A DNA stretch of 64,000 bases from Acinetobacter sp. WU_MDCI_Axc73 (GCF_025562455.1 NZ_JAHPRO010000015.1:1-64000); one strand, 5' to 3'. Counted from the first letter of the stretch, positions 19,564 through 29,431 are shown. The notes: a model not told the origin generated them from the letters alone. Numbers and translations: made by a program.

Positions 19564-20676
19564 ATGGCAAAAAAGTATAAAGTTGCCACGATTGCGGGTG
19601 ATGGGATTGGTTTAGAAGTTCTACCAGAAGGGATTAAAGTTGTAAAGGCTGTAGCAGATAAATATGACCTTACGATTCAGTTTGATGCATTTGATTGGGC
19701 AAGCTGCGATTACTATCTTGAACATGGCAAAATGATGCCAGATAACTGGTTTGAAGTCTTACAGGAATACGATGCAATCTTCTTTGGTGCTGTGGGTTGG
19801 CCTGAAAAAGTCCCAGATCACATTTCATTATGGGGTTCATTATTACAGTTTCGTCGTCGTTTTGACCAATATGTAAATTTACGCCCCGTTCGGTTAATGC
19901 AGGGAGTGAAATGTCCACTTGCAGGTAAACAGCCAGGCGATATCGATTTTTATGTGGTGCGTGAAAACAGTGAGGGAGAATACTCTGCTATTGGTGGTAA
20001 AGCTTTTGAAGGAACGGATCGTGAATTTGTATTGCAAGAGGCAGTGTTCACCCGTCATGGTGTTGACCGCATTTTAAAATATGCCTTTGAATTTGCCGAT
20101 CAACGTGATGCTAGAAAGATTACGGCAGCAACCAAGTCCAATGGTATTGCGGTGAGTATGCCGTACTGGGATGAGCGTGTTGACGAAATGGCAAAACAAT
20201 ATCCCCACATCAAAGCAGATAAACAGCATGTGGATATATTGGCGGCACGTTTTGTACTGCAGCCTGAGCGATTTGATGTGGTGGTGGCATCGAATTTATT
20301 TGGTGACATTTTGTCGGACCTAGGTCCGGCATGTACTGGTACGATTGGTTTAGCAGCTTCGGCAAACTTAAACCCAGAACGTAAATTCCCGTCACTTTTT
20401 GAACCTGTACATGGTTCTGCACCTGATATTTTTGGACAACAAATTGCCAATCCGATTGCTGCGATTTGGTCGGGTGCGATGATGCTGGATTTTTTGGCAG
20501 ATGGTGATGAACATGTCATTCAAGCTGGACAGGAAATCATGCAGGGGATTGAGCATGTTCTGGTGCATGGCCCTAAAACGCCAGATGTCGGTGGAACTGC
20601 AAAAACCTATGAAGTGGGTGATGCAATTGCATCCTTTGTGACTGAGCAAAAAATGGATTTATTCGCGATGGAGTAA
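19564..20676 (+). CDS. D-malate / tartrate dehydrogenase (decarboxylating)
   Basis: This 370-residue member of the isocitrate/isopropylmalate dehydrogenase family begins KVATIAGDGIGLEVLPEG. It has the substrate Arg segment LRPVR, VVRENSEGEYS, ASNLFGDILSDLGPA with the metal-binding Asp residues, and FEPVHGSAPDI near the NAD site. The family uses NAD to convert D-malate to pyruvate and CO2, or acts on tartrate. In this cluster it would finish carnitine breakdown by oxidising malate formed from malic semialdehyde. It is the first gene of the operon-like run to 27092. A strong AAGGGAG site precedes the ATG. Names used for relatives are ttuC and dmlA. Confidence 0.9.
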   Translation: MAKKYKVATIAGDGIGLEVLPEGIKVVKAVADKYDLTIQFDAFDWASCDYYLEHGKMMPDNWFEVLQEYDAIFFGAVGWPEKVPDHISLWGSLLQFRRRFDQYVNLRPVRLMQGVKCPLAGKQPGDIDFYVVRENSEGEYSAIGGKAFEGTDREFVLQEAVFTRHGVDRILKYAFEFADQRDARKITAATKSNGIAVSMPYWDERVDEMAKQYPHIKADKQHVDILAARFVLQPERFDVVVASNLFGDILSDLGPACTGTIGLAASANLNPERKFPSLFEPVHGSAPDIFGQQIANPIAAIWSGAMMLDFLADGDEHVIQAGQEIMQGIEHVLVHGPKTPDVGGTAKTYEVGDAIASFVTEQKMDLFAME

Positions 20677-20721
20677 GTATCTCTTAGGGAATAGTCACTA
20701 TCCGAGATGGATTGAATAGAT

Positions 20722-22371
20722 ATGGATAATCAAATTACAAAACCTTATACAGATAAGACGCTTGCGATGACCAGTTTAGCCGTTGTATTTACATCGGTGG
20801 CAGGTCTAGCAATCTACTCATCTGAATCAATACAACTGGCTGCAAAATGGATGCAGTGGACTACGTCGGTGTTTACCACGCCAGTACTTTTATTTGCTTT
20901 TTTATCAATTATTTTTATCTTCGGTTTGGCTTTTAGTAAATACGGCAAAATCAAGCTCGGAGAAGGCAAGCCCCAATATAGCACCATGTCATGGATTTTC
21001 ATGTTCATTCTATCTGGGATTGGGTCTTCCACCTTGTACTGGGGTTTTTTAGACTGGGCTTATTATTACCAAACCCCAGGTTTAAATTTAGCACCTGAAT
21101 CGGCAGCAGCACTGAAATACAGCGTGGCTTATTCCTTCTTTCATTCTGGTTTGAGTGCATGGTCAATCTATGCTTTGGCATCCATTTCACTGTGTTACAG
21201 CTACCATGTTAGAAAGAATAAAGGTTTGAGTCTTGCATCTGTGATTGAAGCGGTGACAGGCTTTAAAGCAACGGGTCCAGTCGGCCGTGTGGTTGATCTG
21301 ATGTTCTTGTTGTGTATGTTTGGTGCTTTGACCATTTCATTGGTTTTAACTGCTGTCACCTTTACCAACATTCTGTCGCAACTAACTGGTATTCCAAATA
21401 CCTTCATGACCAAAGTCATTATCATTTTAGCTGTATCCATTTTATTCGCGCTGAGCTCTTATGTCGGTATGGATAAGGGGATGCAACGCTTAAGTCATAT
21501 GGTGTGTTTGGGTGTGGTGCTGTTCGCGATCTATGTACTGTGCTTTGGTCCAACTCAATTCATTATGAATAATTCGTTGATGAGCTTTGGCCTCATGGCG
21601 ACCAATTTTGTAGATATGAGTCTGTTTACTGACCCTATGGGCGATGGAAAATTCACACGTGAATGGACCGTATTCTATTGGTTGTGGTGGATTTCTTATG
21701 CACCGGGTGTAGCGTTATTTGTTACTCGTGTCTCAAAAGGACGTACTATTAAAGAAGTCATTCTTGCCATGGTGATTGGCGGTAGCGTTGGTTTATGGTT
21801 CATCTTCGGTGTATTTGAGAATTACAGTGTCTATAGCTTTATCCACGGTCTGGTCAATGTACCGCAAGTCTTGACTCAGCAAGGCGGTGAAGTAGCGATC
21901 GGTCAACTGCTCGGTTTACTGCCAGCAGGCAAGCTGATGATGTGGTTATTCCTTGGCATTATGGTGATTTTCCTTGCAGCACATATGGATGCGGTCGGTT
22001 ATGCCGTCTCTGCAACCTGTACCCGTGGTTTGCGTGAAGGGCAGGATCCGTCTCCAAATGCACGTTTATTCTGGTGTGTGATGTTAACACTGGTGCCGAT
22101 TGCGATGATTTTCTCGAAGGCGCCGTTAGACACTATGAAAACTGCGACCATTGTGACTGCCTTGCCGTTTATTGTGATTATTCTGGTGCAGACCTATGGG
22201 TTGGTGAAGTGGCTGATTGAGGATTATTCCAAGGTGCCATCGCATTTGATCGAGCAGAATAGCTTTAATGACTTGGAAGCACTTGAGCATACGGACTCAA
22301 ATCAACAAATGCAGATTGATATCGCGGCAACAGCAGTTGCACATAAAAGCAGTCAAAAGGAATTGTTATGA
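20722..22371 (+). CDS. BCCT-family transporter (probable carnitine importer)
   Basis: This 549-residue inner-membrane protein has 12 predicted hydrophobic segments. The BCCT signature region is WTVFYWLWWISYAPGVALFV followed by TRVSKGRTIKEV (about residues 312-345). The family imports betaine, choline and carnitine with Na+ or H+, or by exchange. A position between two carnitine-catabolic genes makes carnitine the likely substrate. The tail after the last helix is about 50 residues. It follows the dehydrogenase by 45 bp and overlaps the hydrolase start by 4 bp (ATGA), which indicates translational coupling. Confidence 0.9.
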   Translation: MDNQITKPYTDKTLAMTSLAVVFTSVAGLAIYSSESIQLAAKWMQWTTSVFTTPVLLFAFLSIIFIFGLAFSKYGKIKLGEGKPQYSTMSWIFMFILSGIGSSTLYWGFLDWAYYYQTPGLNLAPESAAALKYSVAYSFFHSGLSAWSIYALASISLCYSYHVRKNKGLSLASVIEAVTGFKATGPVGRVVDLMFLLCMFGALTISLVLTAVTFTNILSQLTGIPNTFMTKVIIILAVSILFALSSYVGMDKGMQRLSHMVCLGVVLFAIYVLCFGPTQFIMNNSLMSFGLMATNFVDMSLFTDPMGDGKFTREWTVFYWLWWISYAPGVALFVTRVSKGRTIKEVILAMVIGGSVGLWFIFGVFENYSVYSFIHGLVNVPQVLTQQGGEVAIGQLLGLLPAGKLMMWLFLGIMVIFLAAHMDAVGYAVSATCTRGLREGQDPSPNARLFWCVMLTLVPIAMIFSKAPLDTMKTATIVTALPFIVIILVQTYGLVKWLIEDYSKVPSHLIEQNSFNDLEALEHTDSNQQMQIDIAATAVAHKSSQKELL

Positions 22372-23321
22372 CCCAGCAACCGAACACGCGCTATGAGTTA
22401 AGCGAAGAAATGCAAAGTCTGGTGTATTGGAGCAGCATTTATTCAGCAGCGGATAATGATATTGATTCAATTCGTGCAGCCTACGATGCCATGTGCCTGC
22501 ATTACACCTTGCCACGCGATGGTGCGGTCAATATTGAAGATAAAACCGTTGCGCATGCCACTCATCCTGTCAATGTTCGGTTGTATTCACCATTGGGTGA
22601 GGCCCCTGAAGCGGGTTGGCCTTGTATCCTGTTTATCCATGGTGGTGGCTGGATGCTGGGCAATCTGGATTCGCATGAATTTATCACCCGATATTTATGT
22701 CGTGATCTGAATGTTGCAGTACTAAGTGTCGATTATCGTTTGGTACCAGAGCATCATTTTCCAGCCGCTTATGAGGATTGTGAAACGGTTTATAAATGGC
22801 TCCGCGCGCATGGCGCAGACTGGAACATTAACCCGGCACAGATTGTGTTAGCAGGTGACAGTGCAGGCGGCAATTTAGCTGCGGCACTGGCGGTTCAGTT
22901 GCAACATACAGGTAATCAGGCCTGTGGTTTGGCCTTGATCTACCCATGTTTGGGTAGCAGTTTTGATACGGCGTCTTGCCAGCAGCATCCACATGCGCCG
23001 TTACTGACGCTCGAGGAAATGCATTATTACTTGAAGGAATATGCACCGAATGAAAGTGACTGGAAAGATACACGTTTAGCGCCATTAAATGCACAGGATT
23101 TTTCTGACATGCCCCATAGCTTTGTTGCGGTGGCTGAATACGATCCACTGAGTGATGACGGACGTATTTTCGTGAACAAGTTAAAACAAGCCAATATTGC
23201 CGCCGAGTTTTATCTCGGCAAAGGATTACTGCATGGCGGTTTACGTTTAGTACGTGATTGTCCTGTGGTGCAGGATTTATATCAGCACATGCTGAGTTCG
23301 TTAAAGCAAATGTTCAAGTGA
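22368..23321 (+). CDS. Alpha/beta hydrolase (HSL-like esterase)
   Basis: This 317-residue hydrolase has the oxyanion-hole motif HGGGW (about residues 92-96), the nucleophile motif GDSAGG (about 164-169), an Asp in AEYDPLSDDG and a catalytic His near LLHGGL, the layout of hormone-sensitive-lipase-type carboxylesterases. It overlaps the transporter gene by 4 bp and precedes cntA by 64 bp. An esterase inside a carnitine operon suggests hydrolysis of acylcarnitines to free carnitine. That substrate is an inference from position. No signal peptide is seen, so it is expected in the cytoplasm. Confidence 0.87.
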   Translation: MTQQPNTRYELSEEMQSLVYWSSIYSAADNDIDSIRAAYDAMCLHYTLPRDGAVNIEDKTVAHATHPVNVRLYSPLGEAPEAGWPCILFIHGGGWMLGNLDSHEFITRYLCRDLNVAVLSVDYRLVPEHHFPAAYEDCETVYKWLRAHGADWNINPAQIVLAGDSAGGNLAAALAVQLQHTGNQACGLALIYPCLGSSFDTASCQQHPHAPLLTLEEMHYYLKEYAPNESDWKDTRLAPLNAQDFSDMPHSFVAVAEYDPLSDDGRIFVNKLKQANIAAEFYLGKGLLHGGLRLVRDCPVVQDLYQHMLSSLKQMFK

Positions 23322-23385
23322 TTTGAACATCAGCCAATTTTGATAAAACGGTCGTTAGGACAAAAGAGTTTAATGGAGTAAAACC

Positions 23386-24501
23386 ATGAATGCAGTTGAA
23401 AAATTACCAGAAGATTTCTGTTCAAACCCAAATGTGGCGTGGACATTTCCAAAAGTGTTCTACACATCTTCTCAGGTTTTTGAACGTGAAAAAGAAGAAA
23501 TTTTTGCGAAAAGCTGGATTTGCGTGGCACATGGCAGTGAAGTTGCCCAAGCCAATGACTATATTACCCGTAAGGTGATTGGTGAAAATATTATCGTGAT
23601 TCGCGGCAAAGACAGTGTATTACGTGCCTTTTATAATGTCTGCCCGCATCGTGGTCATGAGCTGTTAAGTGGCAGTGGCAAAGCGAAAAATGTGATTACC
23701 TGTCCGTATCATGCATGGACGTTTAAGCTGGATGGTAGTTTGGCATTGGCACGTAACTGTGATCATGTTGAGTCTTTCGACAAGCAAAACTCAAGCATGG
23801 TGCCGTTAAAAGTTGAAGAATATGGTGGTTTTGTCTTTATTAATATGGATGAAAATGCCACTTGTGTTGAAGATCAATTGCCTGAATTTGCACAGAAACT
23901 CAATGAAGCTTGTGCTGTGATCAAAGACTTGAAACTGGCTGCGCGTTTTGTAACGGAAACACCTGCAAACTGGAAAGTGATCGTGGATAACTATTTAGAA
24001 TGTTATCACTGTGGTCCAGCGCATCCTGGTTTTGCTGATTCAGTACAGGTGGATAAATACTGGCACACCACCCATCAAAACTGGACGCTGCAATATGGTT
24101 ATGCACGTTCTTCGGAGAAATCCTTCAAGCTTGATCCATCAGTCAAAGACCCGACTTTTAGCGGTTTCTGGACATGGCCTTGCACCATGTTTAACGTGCC
24201 ACCTGGTGCAAATTTCATGACTGTGATCTATGAATTCCCGATGGATGCGGAAACCACTTTGCAACATTACGATATTTTCTTCACCAATGAAGAATTGACC
24301 CAAGACCAGAAAGATTTGATTGAATGGTATCGCAATGTATTTCGTCCTGAAGATCTTGAACTGGTTGAAAGTGTACAGCGTGGCTTGAAATCACGTGGTT
24401 ATCGCGGTCAGGGTCGTATCATGACTGATAAGCAACGTTCAGGAATCAGTGAGCATGGTATCGCGTATTTCCAGAATCTTGTCGCGCAGTACCACAAGTA
24501 A
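23386..24501 (+). CDS. cntA: Carnitine monooxygenase oxygenase subunit
   Basis: This 371-residue Rieske-type oxygenase cleaves L-carnitine to trimethylamine and malic semialdehyde. The Rieske [2Fe-2S] ligands are Cys86 and His88 (CPHRGH) and Cys106 and His109 (CPYHAW). The mononuclear iron ligands His208 and His213 lie in ECYHCGPAH, with the third ligand Asp323 in PED. Residue 205 is Glu, where most Rieske oxygenases have a bridging Asp. This is the hallmark reported for A. baumannii CntA, and the residue numbers agree exactly. A GGAG site precedes the start. The reductase partner is cntB, two genes downstream. Confidence 0.95.
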   Translation: MNAVEKLPEDFCSNPNVAWTFPKVFYTSSQVFEREKEEIFAKSWICVAHGSEVAQANDYITRKVIGENIIVIRGKDSVLRAFYNVCPHRGHELLSGSGKAKNVITCPYHAWTFKLDGSLALARNCDHVESFDKQNSSMVPLKVEEYGGFVFINMDENATCVEDQLPEFAQKLNEACAVIKDLKLAARFVTETPANWKVIVDNYLECYHCGPAHPGFADSVQVDKYWHTTHQNWTLQYGYARSSEKSFKLDPSVKDPTFSGFWTWPCTMFNVPPGANFMTVIYEFPMDAETTLQHYDIFFTNEELTQDQKDLIEWYRNVFRPEDLELVESVQRGLKSRGYRGQGRIMTDKQRSGISEHGIAYFQNLVAQYHK

Positions 24502-24574
24502 TTCTGTTTCAGACTCATTCAAGGGTACGGTGAAGATAAGACCGTACCTTGCTTTCAATTGATAGGATCATGAC

Positions 24575-26026
24575 ATGTCAAGTTTGCAAGGAAGTCAATT
24601 ATTTCAACAACGCGGATTGATTAATGGCCAATGGGTCAATGCGCAGACCAATGCCACCCTTCCTGTGACCAATCCAGCGACGGGTGAAGAAATCGGTCTG
24701 ATTCCGAATATGGGTGCTGCCGAAGCCACAGAAGTGGTTGAAGTGGCTTATCAGGCTTTGGCAGCGTGGAAAGGGTTAACGGCACAAAAACGTGCTGACC
24801 TGTTATTGGCTTGGCATCAATTGGTTTTGAGTCATGCTGATGAACTGGCTCGGATCATGACCATTGAGCAGGGTAAACCTTTAGCTGAAGCTTTGGGTGA
24901 AGTGAAATATGCAGCTTCATTTATTCAATGGTTTGCGGAAGAGGGCAAACGCGTTTATGGCGATGTGATTCCGACCACCAATAGCCAACAGCGGTTTATT
25001 GTGACCAAAGAACCTGTTGGCGTGGTTGCGGCGATTACGCCGTGGAATTTTCCGATTGCTATGATTACCCGTAAAGCCGCACCTGCTTTGGCAGCAGGCT
25101 GTACTATCGTGATTAAACCTGCCAATGAAACCCCGTATTGTGCACTTGCGATTGCCAAGCTGGCAGAAATGGCAGGTATTCCAGCAGGTGTTATTAATGT
25201 GATTACAGGCAAATCTCAAGAAATAGGTTCGGTATTTACCAGCCATGAAAAAGTCAAAAAACTGACTTTTACGGGTTCTACGCCTGTCGGTCGTTTATTG
25301 ATGCAGCAATGTTCAGATACCATCAAAAAACTGGCACTTGAATTGGGTGGCAACGCACCATTAATCATATTTGATGATGCTGATCTGGATAAAGCGGTTC
25401 AAGGCGCGATCTTTGCCAAGTTCCGTAATGCAGGGCAAACCTGTGTCTGTGCCAATCGAATTTATGTACATGACAAGATTTATCAGGCATTTACCGAAAA
25501 ATTTGTACAAGAAGTACAGAAATTCAAAATTGGTAATGGTTTGGAACAGAATGTACAGATTGGTCCGTTAATCAATGAAAAGGCTGTACTTAAAGCCCAA
25601 CAGTTAATTGATGATGCCTGTGGCAAAGGTGCTCAAGTGGCGTGTGGTGGTAAACAACATGCACTTGGACAAACCTTCTTTGAACCGACCGTGTTAACCG
25701 ATGTTTCGCGTGATATGGAAATTGTTCAGGAAGAAATTTTTGGCCCTGTAGCGCCTTTAATTCGCTTTACCGATGAGGCGGATGTGGTCGCGCAAGCCAA
25801 TGATACGATTTTTGGTTTAGCGGCCTATGTTTATAGCGAAAACATTTCACGGATCTGGCGTGTTGCTGAACAGCTGGAATATGGCATGGTTGGGATGAAT
25901 TCAACTGCGATTTCTAATGAAGTTGTGCCATTTGGTGGTGTTAAGCAATCTGGTGTTGGCCGTGAAGGTTCAAAATATGGTTTAGAAGAGTTTATGACCA
26001 TTAAATACATGTGTTTGGGGTTATAG
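24575..26026 (+). CDS. NAD(P)-dependent aldehyde dehydrogenase (probable malic semialdehyde dehydrogenase)
   Basis: This 483-residue enzyme is of the succinate-semialdehyde dehydrogenase (GabD-like) type. It has the Rossmann-like segment ITPWNFPIAMITRK, the general base Glu256 in LELGG, and the catalytic Cys290 in GQTCVCANR. Position between cntA and cntB indicates that its substrate is malic semialdehyde released by carnitine cleavage, giving malate for the dehydrogenase at 19564. The substrate is inferred from context and from the described Acinetobacter pathway. The ATG at 24575 follows AGGA. Confidence 0.9.
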   Translation: MSSLQGSQLFQQRGLINGQWVNAQTNATLPVTNPATGEEIGLIPNMGAAEATEVVEVAYQALAAWKGLTAQKRADLLLAWHQLVLSHADELARIMTIEQGKPLAEALGEVKYAASFIQWFAEEGKRVYGDVIPTTNSQQRFIVTKEPVGVVAAITPWNFPIAMITRKAAPALAAGCTIVIKPANETPYCALAIAKLAEMAGIPAGVINVITGKSQEIGSVFTSHEKVKKLTFTGSTPVGRLLMQQCSDTIKKLALELGGNAPLIIFDDADLDKAVQGAIFAKFRNAGQTCVCANRIYVHDKIYQAFTEKFVQEVQKFKIGNGLEQNVQIGPLINEKAVLKAQQLIDDACGKGAQVACGGKQHALGQTFFEPTVLTDVSRDMEIVQEEIFGPVAPLIRFTDEADVVAQANDTIFGLAAYVYSENISRIWRVAEQLEYGMVGMNSTAISNEVVPFGGVKQSGVGREGSKYGLEEFMTIKYMCLGL

Positions 26027-26135
26027 CAACAATGCCTGTTAGGACGATCTAAATTGACAGTCCAACAGGCAAGCAATATGCACTTCAAATTAGAAAATGC
26101 TTAGATGAGCAGCATGCGGTAAAGAGGATTTAGAC

Positions 26136-27092
26136 ATGGCTAGTCATTATGAAATGTTCCCATCAGTAGTCACTCGTGTAGAGCAACTAACACCACTGAT
26201 TAAACGGTTCACATTTAAACGTCAGGACGGACAAAATTTCCCTCAATTTAATGGTGGCAGCCATATCATTGTAAAAATGAATGATCAGCTGTCCAATGCC
26301 TATTCATTGATGAGCTGTGCTCAAGATCTTTCGACTTACCAAGTCTGTGTTCGTAAAGATATTGAAGGTAAAGGCGGCTCAGTTTATATGCATGATCAGT
26401 GCAATGAAGGCTGTGAGATTCTGATTTCTGAACCTAAAAATCTATTTCCGCTGGCGGAAGATGGTGAGAAACATATTCTAATTGCAGGAGGAATTGGGAT
26501 TACTCCGTTTGTACCGCAAATGGGGGAACTAGCTGCACGTGATACAGACTTTGAATTGCACTATGCTTATCGTTCTCCTGAACATGCGGCACTCTTGCAA
26601 GAGTTAGAACAAAAATACGCGGAACATATTTTTAGCTATGTCGATTCTGATGGAAAATATTTAGATCTGGATCAATTGATTGGTGACCAAGCGAAAGGAA
26701 CACATGTGTATGTGTGTGGACCTAAACCAATGATTGATGCTGTGATTGAACGCTGTAATTTTTATCGTTATCGTGATGAATATATTCACTGGGAACAGTT
26801 TGCTTCAGCTATGCCTGAAGAAGGTGAAGCATTTACTGTGGTGTTGGCAAAATCCAATCAAGAAGTTGAAGTTCAGGGTAATCAAACTATTTTACAGGCA
26901 ATTGAAACTCTCAATATTGATGTTGAATGTTTATGTCGCGAAGGGGTCTGTGGCACTTGTGAAACTATGATTTTGGAAGGTGAGGCAGAACATTTTGATC
27001 AATATCTGAGTGATGATGAAAAGGCATCTCAGCAGTCCATGATGATCTGTGTGTCACGTGCCAAAGGCAAGAAGTTAGTGTTAGATTTATAA
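26136..27092 (+). CDS. cntB: Carnitine monooxygenase reductase subunit
   Basis: This 318-residue electron-transfer protein combines an FMN-binding beta-barrel (about 1-100, containing AYSLMSC), an NAD-binding domain (about 105-225, HILIAGGIGITPF and YVCGPKPMID) and a C-terminal plant-type [2Fe-2S] ferredoxin domain (CLCREGVCGTCE and the distal Cys in MMICVSRAKG). This is the class IA reductase plan that feeds electrons from NAD(P)H to CntA. It ends the cluster. A GAGG site precedes the start. Confidence 0.94.
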   Translation: MASHYEMFPSVVTRVEQLTPLIKRFTFKRQDGQNFPQFNGGSHIIVKMNDQLSNAYSLMSCAQDLSTYQVCVRKDIEGKGGSVYMHDQCNEGCEILISEPKNLFPLAEDGEKHILIAGGIGITPFVPQMGELAARDTDFELHYAYRSPEHAALLQELEQKYAEHIFSYVDSDGKYLDLDQLIGDQAKGTHVYVCGPKPMIDAVIERCNFYRYRDEYIHWEQFASAMPEEGEAFTVVLAKSNQEVEVQGNQTILQAIETLNIDVECLCREGVCGTCETMILEGEAEHFDQYLSDDEKASQQSMMICVSRAKGKKLVLDL

Positions 27093-27256
27093 GTTTTAAG
27101 GAACTGAAGTGATACGTTCAGGAAAAAATAATGATAGGATAAATGTATAGTTTATGCCGAATCGCGGATAAGAAACTGACTTAAAAATAGAAGGACCAGA
27201 GCCGTCAGTTGAGTTACTACACAAAACTTACAACTCTAGTCCTGATATTCAATATT

Positions 27257-27597
27257 ACTCAATTATTCTGTCTTTTGGATGATTTTTGCAAGATATTAAT
27301 AAATCTTTAGAAAAATCTCTTATCTCTCATAAAAATCAATTGCGACAAAAGTCAGCTTTAAGCCTATCTGAGGTCATGACTATTGTGATCTTATTCCCTC
27401 AATCTGGATTTCGATTCTTTAAATATTTTTACTGCCAAATGGTCGTTCCTTTTTGGAAATCAGCTTTTTCTAAACTTCGTAGCTACGATCCTATAATCGT
27501 TTTATTGAAATCATGCCACGCCGCTTACACCCATTAAGTTGTTTCTTTCATAAAATCAAAGGTACCGATAATGGCACCAGTATTAAGTATATATTAA
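27257..27597 (+). pseudogene. IS982-family transposase relic
   Basis: Three frames together give an N-terminal IS982-type transposase: TQLFCLLDDFCK (27257 onward), then QKSALSLSEVMTIVILF and FFKYFYCQMV, then NRFIEIMPRRLHPLSCFFHKIKGTDNGTS ending near 27590 in a third frame. The catalytic DDE region is missing, so the element is truncated as well as frameshifted. It runs right up to the stop codon of the Kef-type antiporter gene on the other strand. No clear terminal inverted repeats were found. A loose AACTGAC/GTCAGTT pair at 27174-27210 may or may not belong to it. Confidence 0.75.
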
Positions 27598-27598
27598 G

Positions 27599-29431
27599 TC
27601 ATTGTTTTAGTGCAGGCTCATCTGAATCATTTAAAATTTTGCTATGAGTTTTAGGTTTGATCAAAGGTGAAGTTGGACGAGGTTGATGGTCAGTATTTGA
27701 AAATTGAAAACCTATACCTGCATCCATGTCATCCGCTGCAATTTCAGTTTCAAATCGCTCTTTATCCAATTCTCGTATTTCTTTGGTGATCGTGTGGATT
27801 TCATTACTCTCTACTCCCAAAGCTTCAAGTGTAGCGCCACCAAACATTAATGCCGACTCAAAGGTTTCACGAATTTGATAATCGATATCTTTTTTGACCA
27901 ATGATAATGAATGTTCACGATCATAAGAGCGCACTAACAATTTTGCCAATGGAAATTCATGTTTGACTAATTCAACTATACGATTGGTCATTTCTTTATT
28001 ATCCACACATACCATGATTGCCTGGGCATTTGCGGCTCCAGATGCATGCAAAATATCTAAACGAGTCCCATCACCATAATAAATTTTAAAACCAAATTTT
28101 GTGGCATTTTGAATCATGTTGATATCCGTGTCGATCAACGTGACATCCACGCCACGCGCTAATAAAAGCTGACTGGCAACTTGCCCAAAACGTCCAAATC
28201 CGATGAGTAGCACACGTCCATGTAAATTGTTGGCGACTTCGATATCTTCAAGAGAGACAGAGTTCTTTGGACTCATGAAGCGTTTCGCCAAAATACCAAG
28301 CAGTGGTGTAAAAATCATGGACAAAACCACAATCGCGGTAAGATTAGATTTAATAGTTTCATCAATTACTTGTGCACTTGCAGCGGCTGTAAAAAGTACA
28401 AACGCAAATTCACCCCCTTGTGCCATAAGTACCGCACGATCTAGAGCAACTGCATGATTACTTTTAGTGAGTCGCGCGACAAAATAAATGAGCATGGCTT
28501 TGGTGAACATTAACGCAATGACGCTACTGAGAATAAGGAGCCAGTTATTTTGTACAACTGATAGATTTAGTGACATTCCTACACTAAGGAAAAATAGACC
28601 TAATAAAATACCGCGAAATGGTTCAATATCAGCTTCAATCTGATGGCGAAAAGTAGATTGAGAGAGTAAAACACCAGCAAGGAATGCACCCATTGCCATA
28701 GATAAACCACTGACTTGCATGAGTAATGCCGCACCTAAAACGACCAGCAATGCAGCGGCTGTCATGACTTCTCGAGCTTTGGCAGCTGCCAGCAGTTTAA
28801 ATAATGGGTTGAGCAACCAACAGCCAGCAGCAATGAGGCCTGCGATAGCAACCAATGCAATTCCGATATCTTTTAAACGATCTGGCGTACTTTCAACCAC
28901 CTGATTGGGGGACATAAATGCAACAATGGCAAGTAAAGGTACAATGAGTAGATCTTCAAATAATAAAATAGCGACAATTTTTTGACCATTGGGTTGGCTC
29001 AAATCACCACGATCACCCAAAATTTGCATCACGATGGCGGTTGAAGTGAGAACAAAACCTGCCGCGCCGATAAAGGCAATTTGCCATGCGAAACCATACA
29101 GTAAACCAATTGCAGTGAGTCCTATGGTGCAAAACGTGATTTGTAGTGTCCCTAGACCAAAAATATCACGTCGCATATTCCATAAATGAGAAGGTTGCAT
29201 CTCCAGTCCAATGATAAAGAGATACATGACAATGCCGAGTTCAGCGATGTGTAAAATAGAAGCGGGATCATGGATAAACGCAAAACCAAATGGACCAATA
29301 ATTAAGCCTGCAATAAGATAACCAAGGACTGATCCAAGCCCTAAACGTTTAAAGATTGGAACTGCGATTACTGCTGCAGCCAGTAAAATAACAGGACTTA
29401 GTAGTCCTAGTGAATGTGCTTCTGCTGCCAT
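27599..29431 (-). CDS. Kef-type K+/H+ antiporter (CPA2 family) with RCK domain
   Basis: This 610-residue inner-membrane protein has about 12 hydrophobic segments in residues 1-390 (Na_H_Exchanger domain; GSVLGYLIAGLIIGP, LVVLGAALLMQVSGLSMAMG). A cytoplasmic TrkA-N domain (about 405-520, VLLIGFGRFGQVASQLLL) has a Rossmann motif for nucleotide binding. The family exports K+ in exchange for H+, often as a response to electrophile or pH stress. No separate KefF/KefG-type ancillary gene is adjacent. The C-terminal tail is acidic and low-complexity. The stop codon touches an IS relic. Confidence 0.9.
   Translation of the reverse strand: MAAEAHSLGLLSPVILLAAAVIAVPIFKRLGLGSVLGYLIAGLIIGPFGFAFIHDPASILHIAELGIVMYLFIIGLEMQPSHLWNMRRDIFGLGTLQITFCTIGLTAIGLLYGFAWQIAFIGAAGFVLTSTAIVMQILGDRGDLSQPNGQKIVAILLFEDLLIVPLLAIVAFMSPNQVVESTPDRLKDIGIALVAIAGLIAAGCWLLNPLFKLLAAAKAREVMTAAALLVVLGAALLMQVSGLSMAMGAFLAGVLLSQSTFRHQIEADIEPFRGILLGLFFLSVGMSLNLSVVQNNWLLILSSVIALMFTKAMLIYFVARLTKSNHAVALDRAVLMAQGGEFAFVLFTAAASAQVIDETIKSNLTAIVVLSMIFTPLLGILAKRFMSPKNSVSLEDIEVANNLHGRVLLIGFGRFGQVASQLLLARGVDVTLIDTDINMIQNATKFGFKIYYGDGTRLDILHASGAANAQAIMVCVDNKEMTNRIVELVKHEFPLAKLLVRSYDREHSLSLVKKDIDYQIRETFESALMFGGATLEALGVESNEIHTITKEIRELDKERFETEIAADDMDAGIGFQFSNTDHQPRPTSPLIKPKTHSKILNDSDEPALKQ

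Noticed and set aside
27286..27537. An 83-residue hypothetical protein
   Set aside because: It is the middle frame of a frameshifted IS982 transposase relic.
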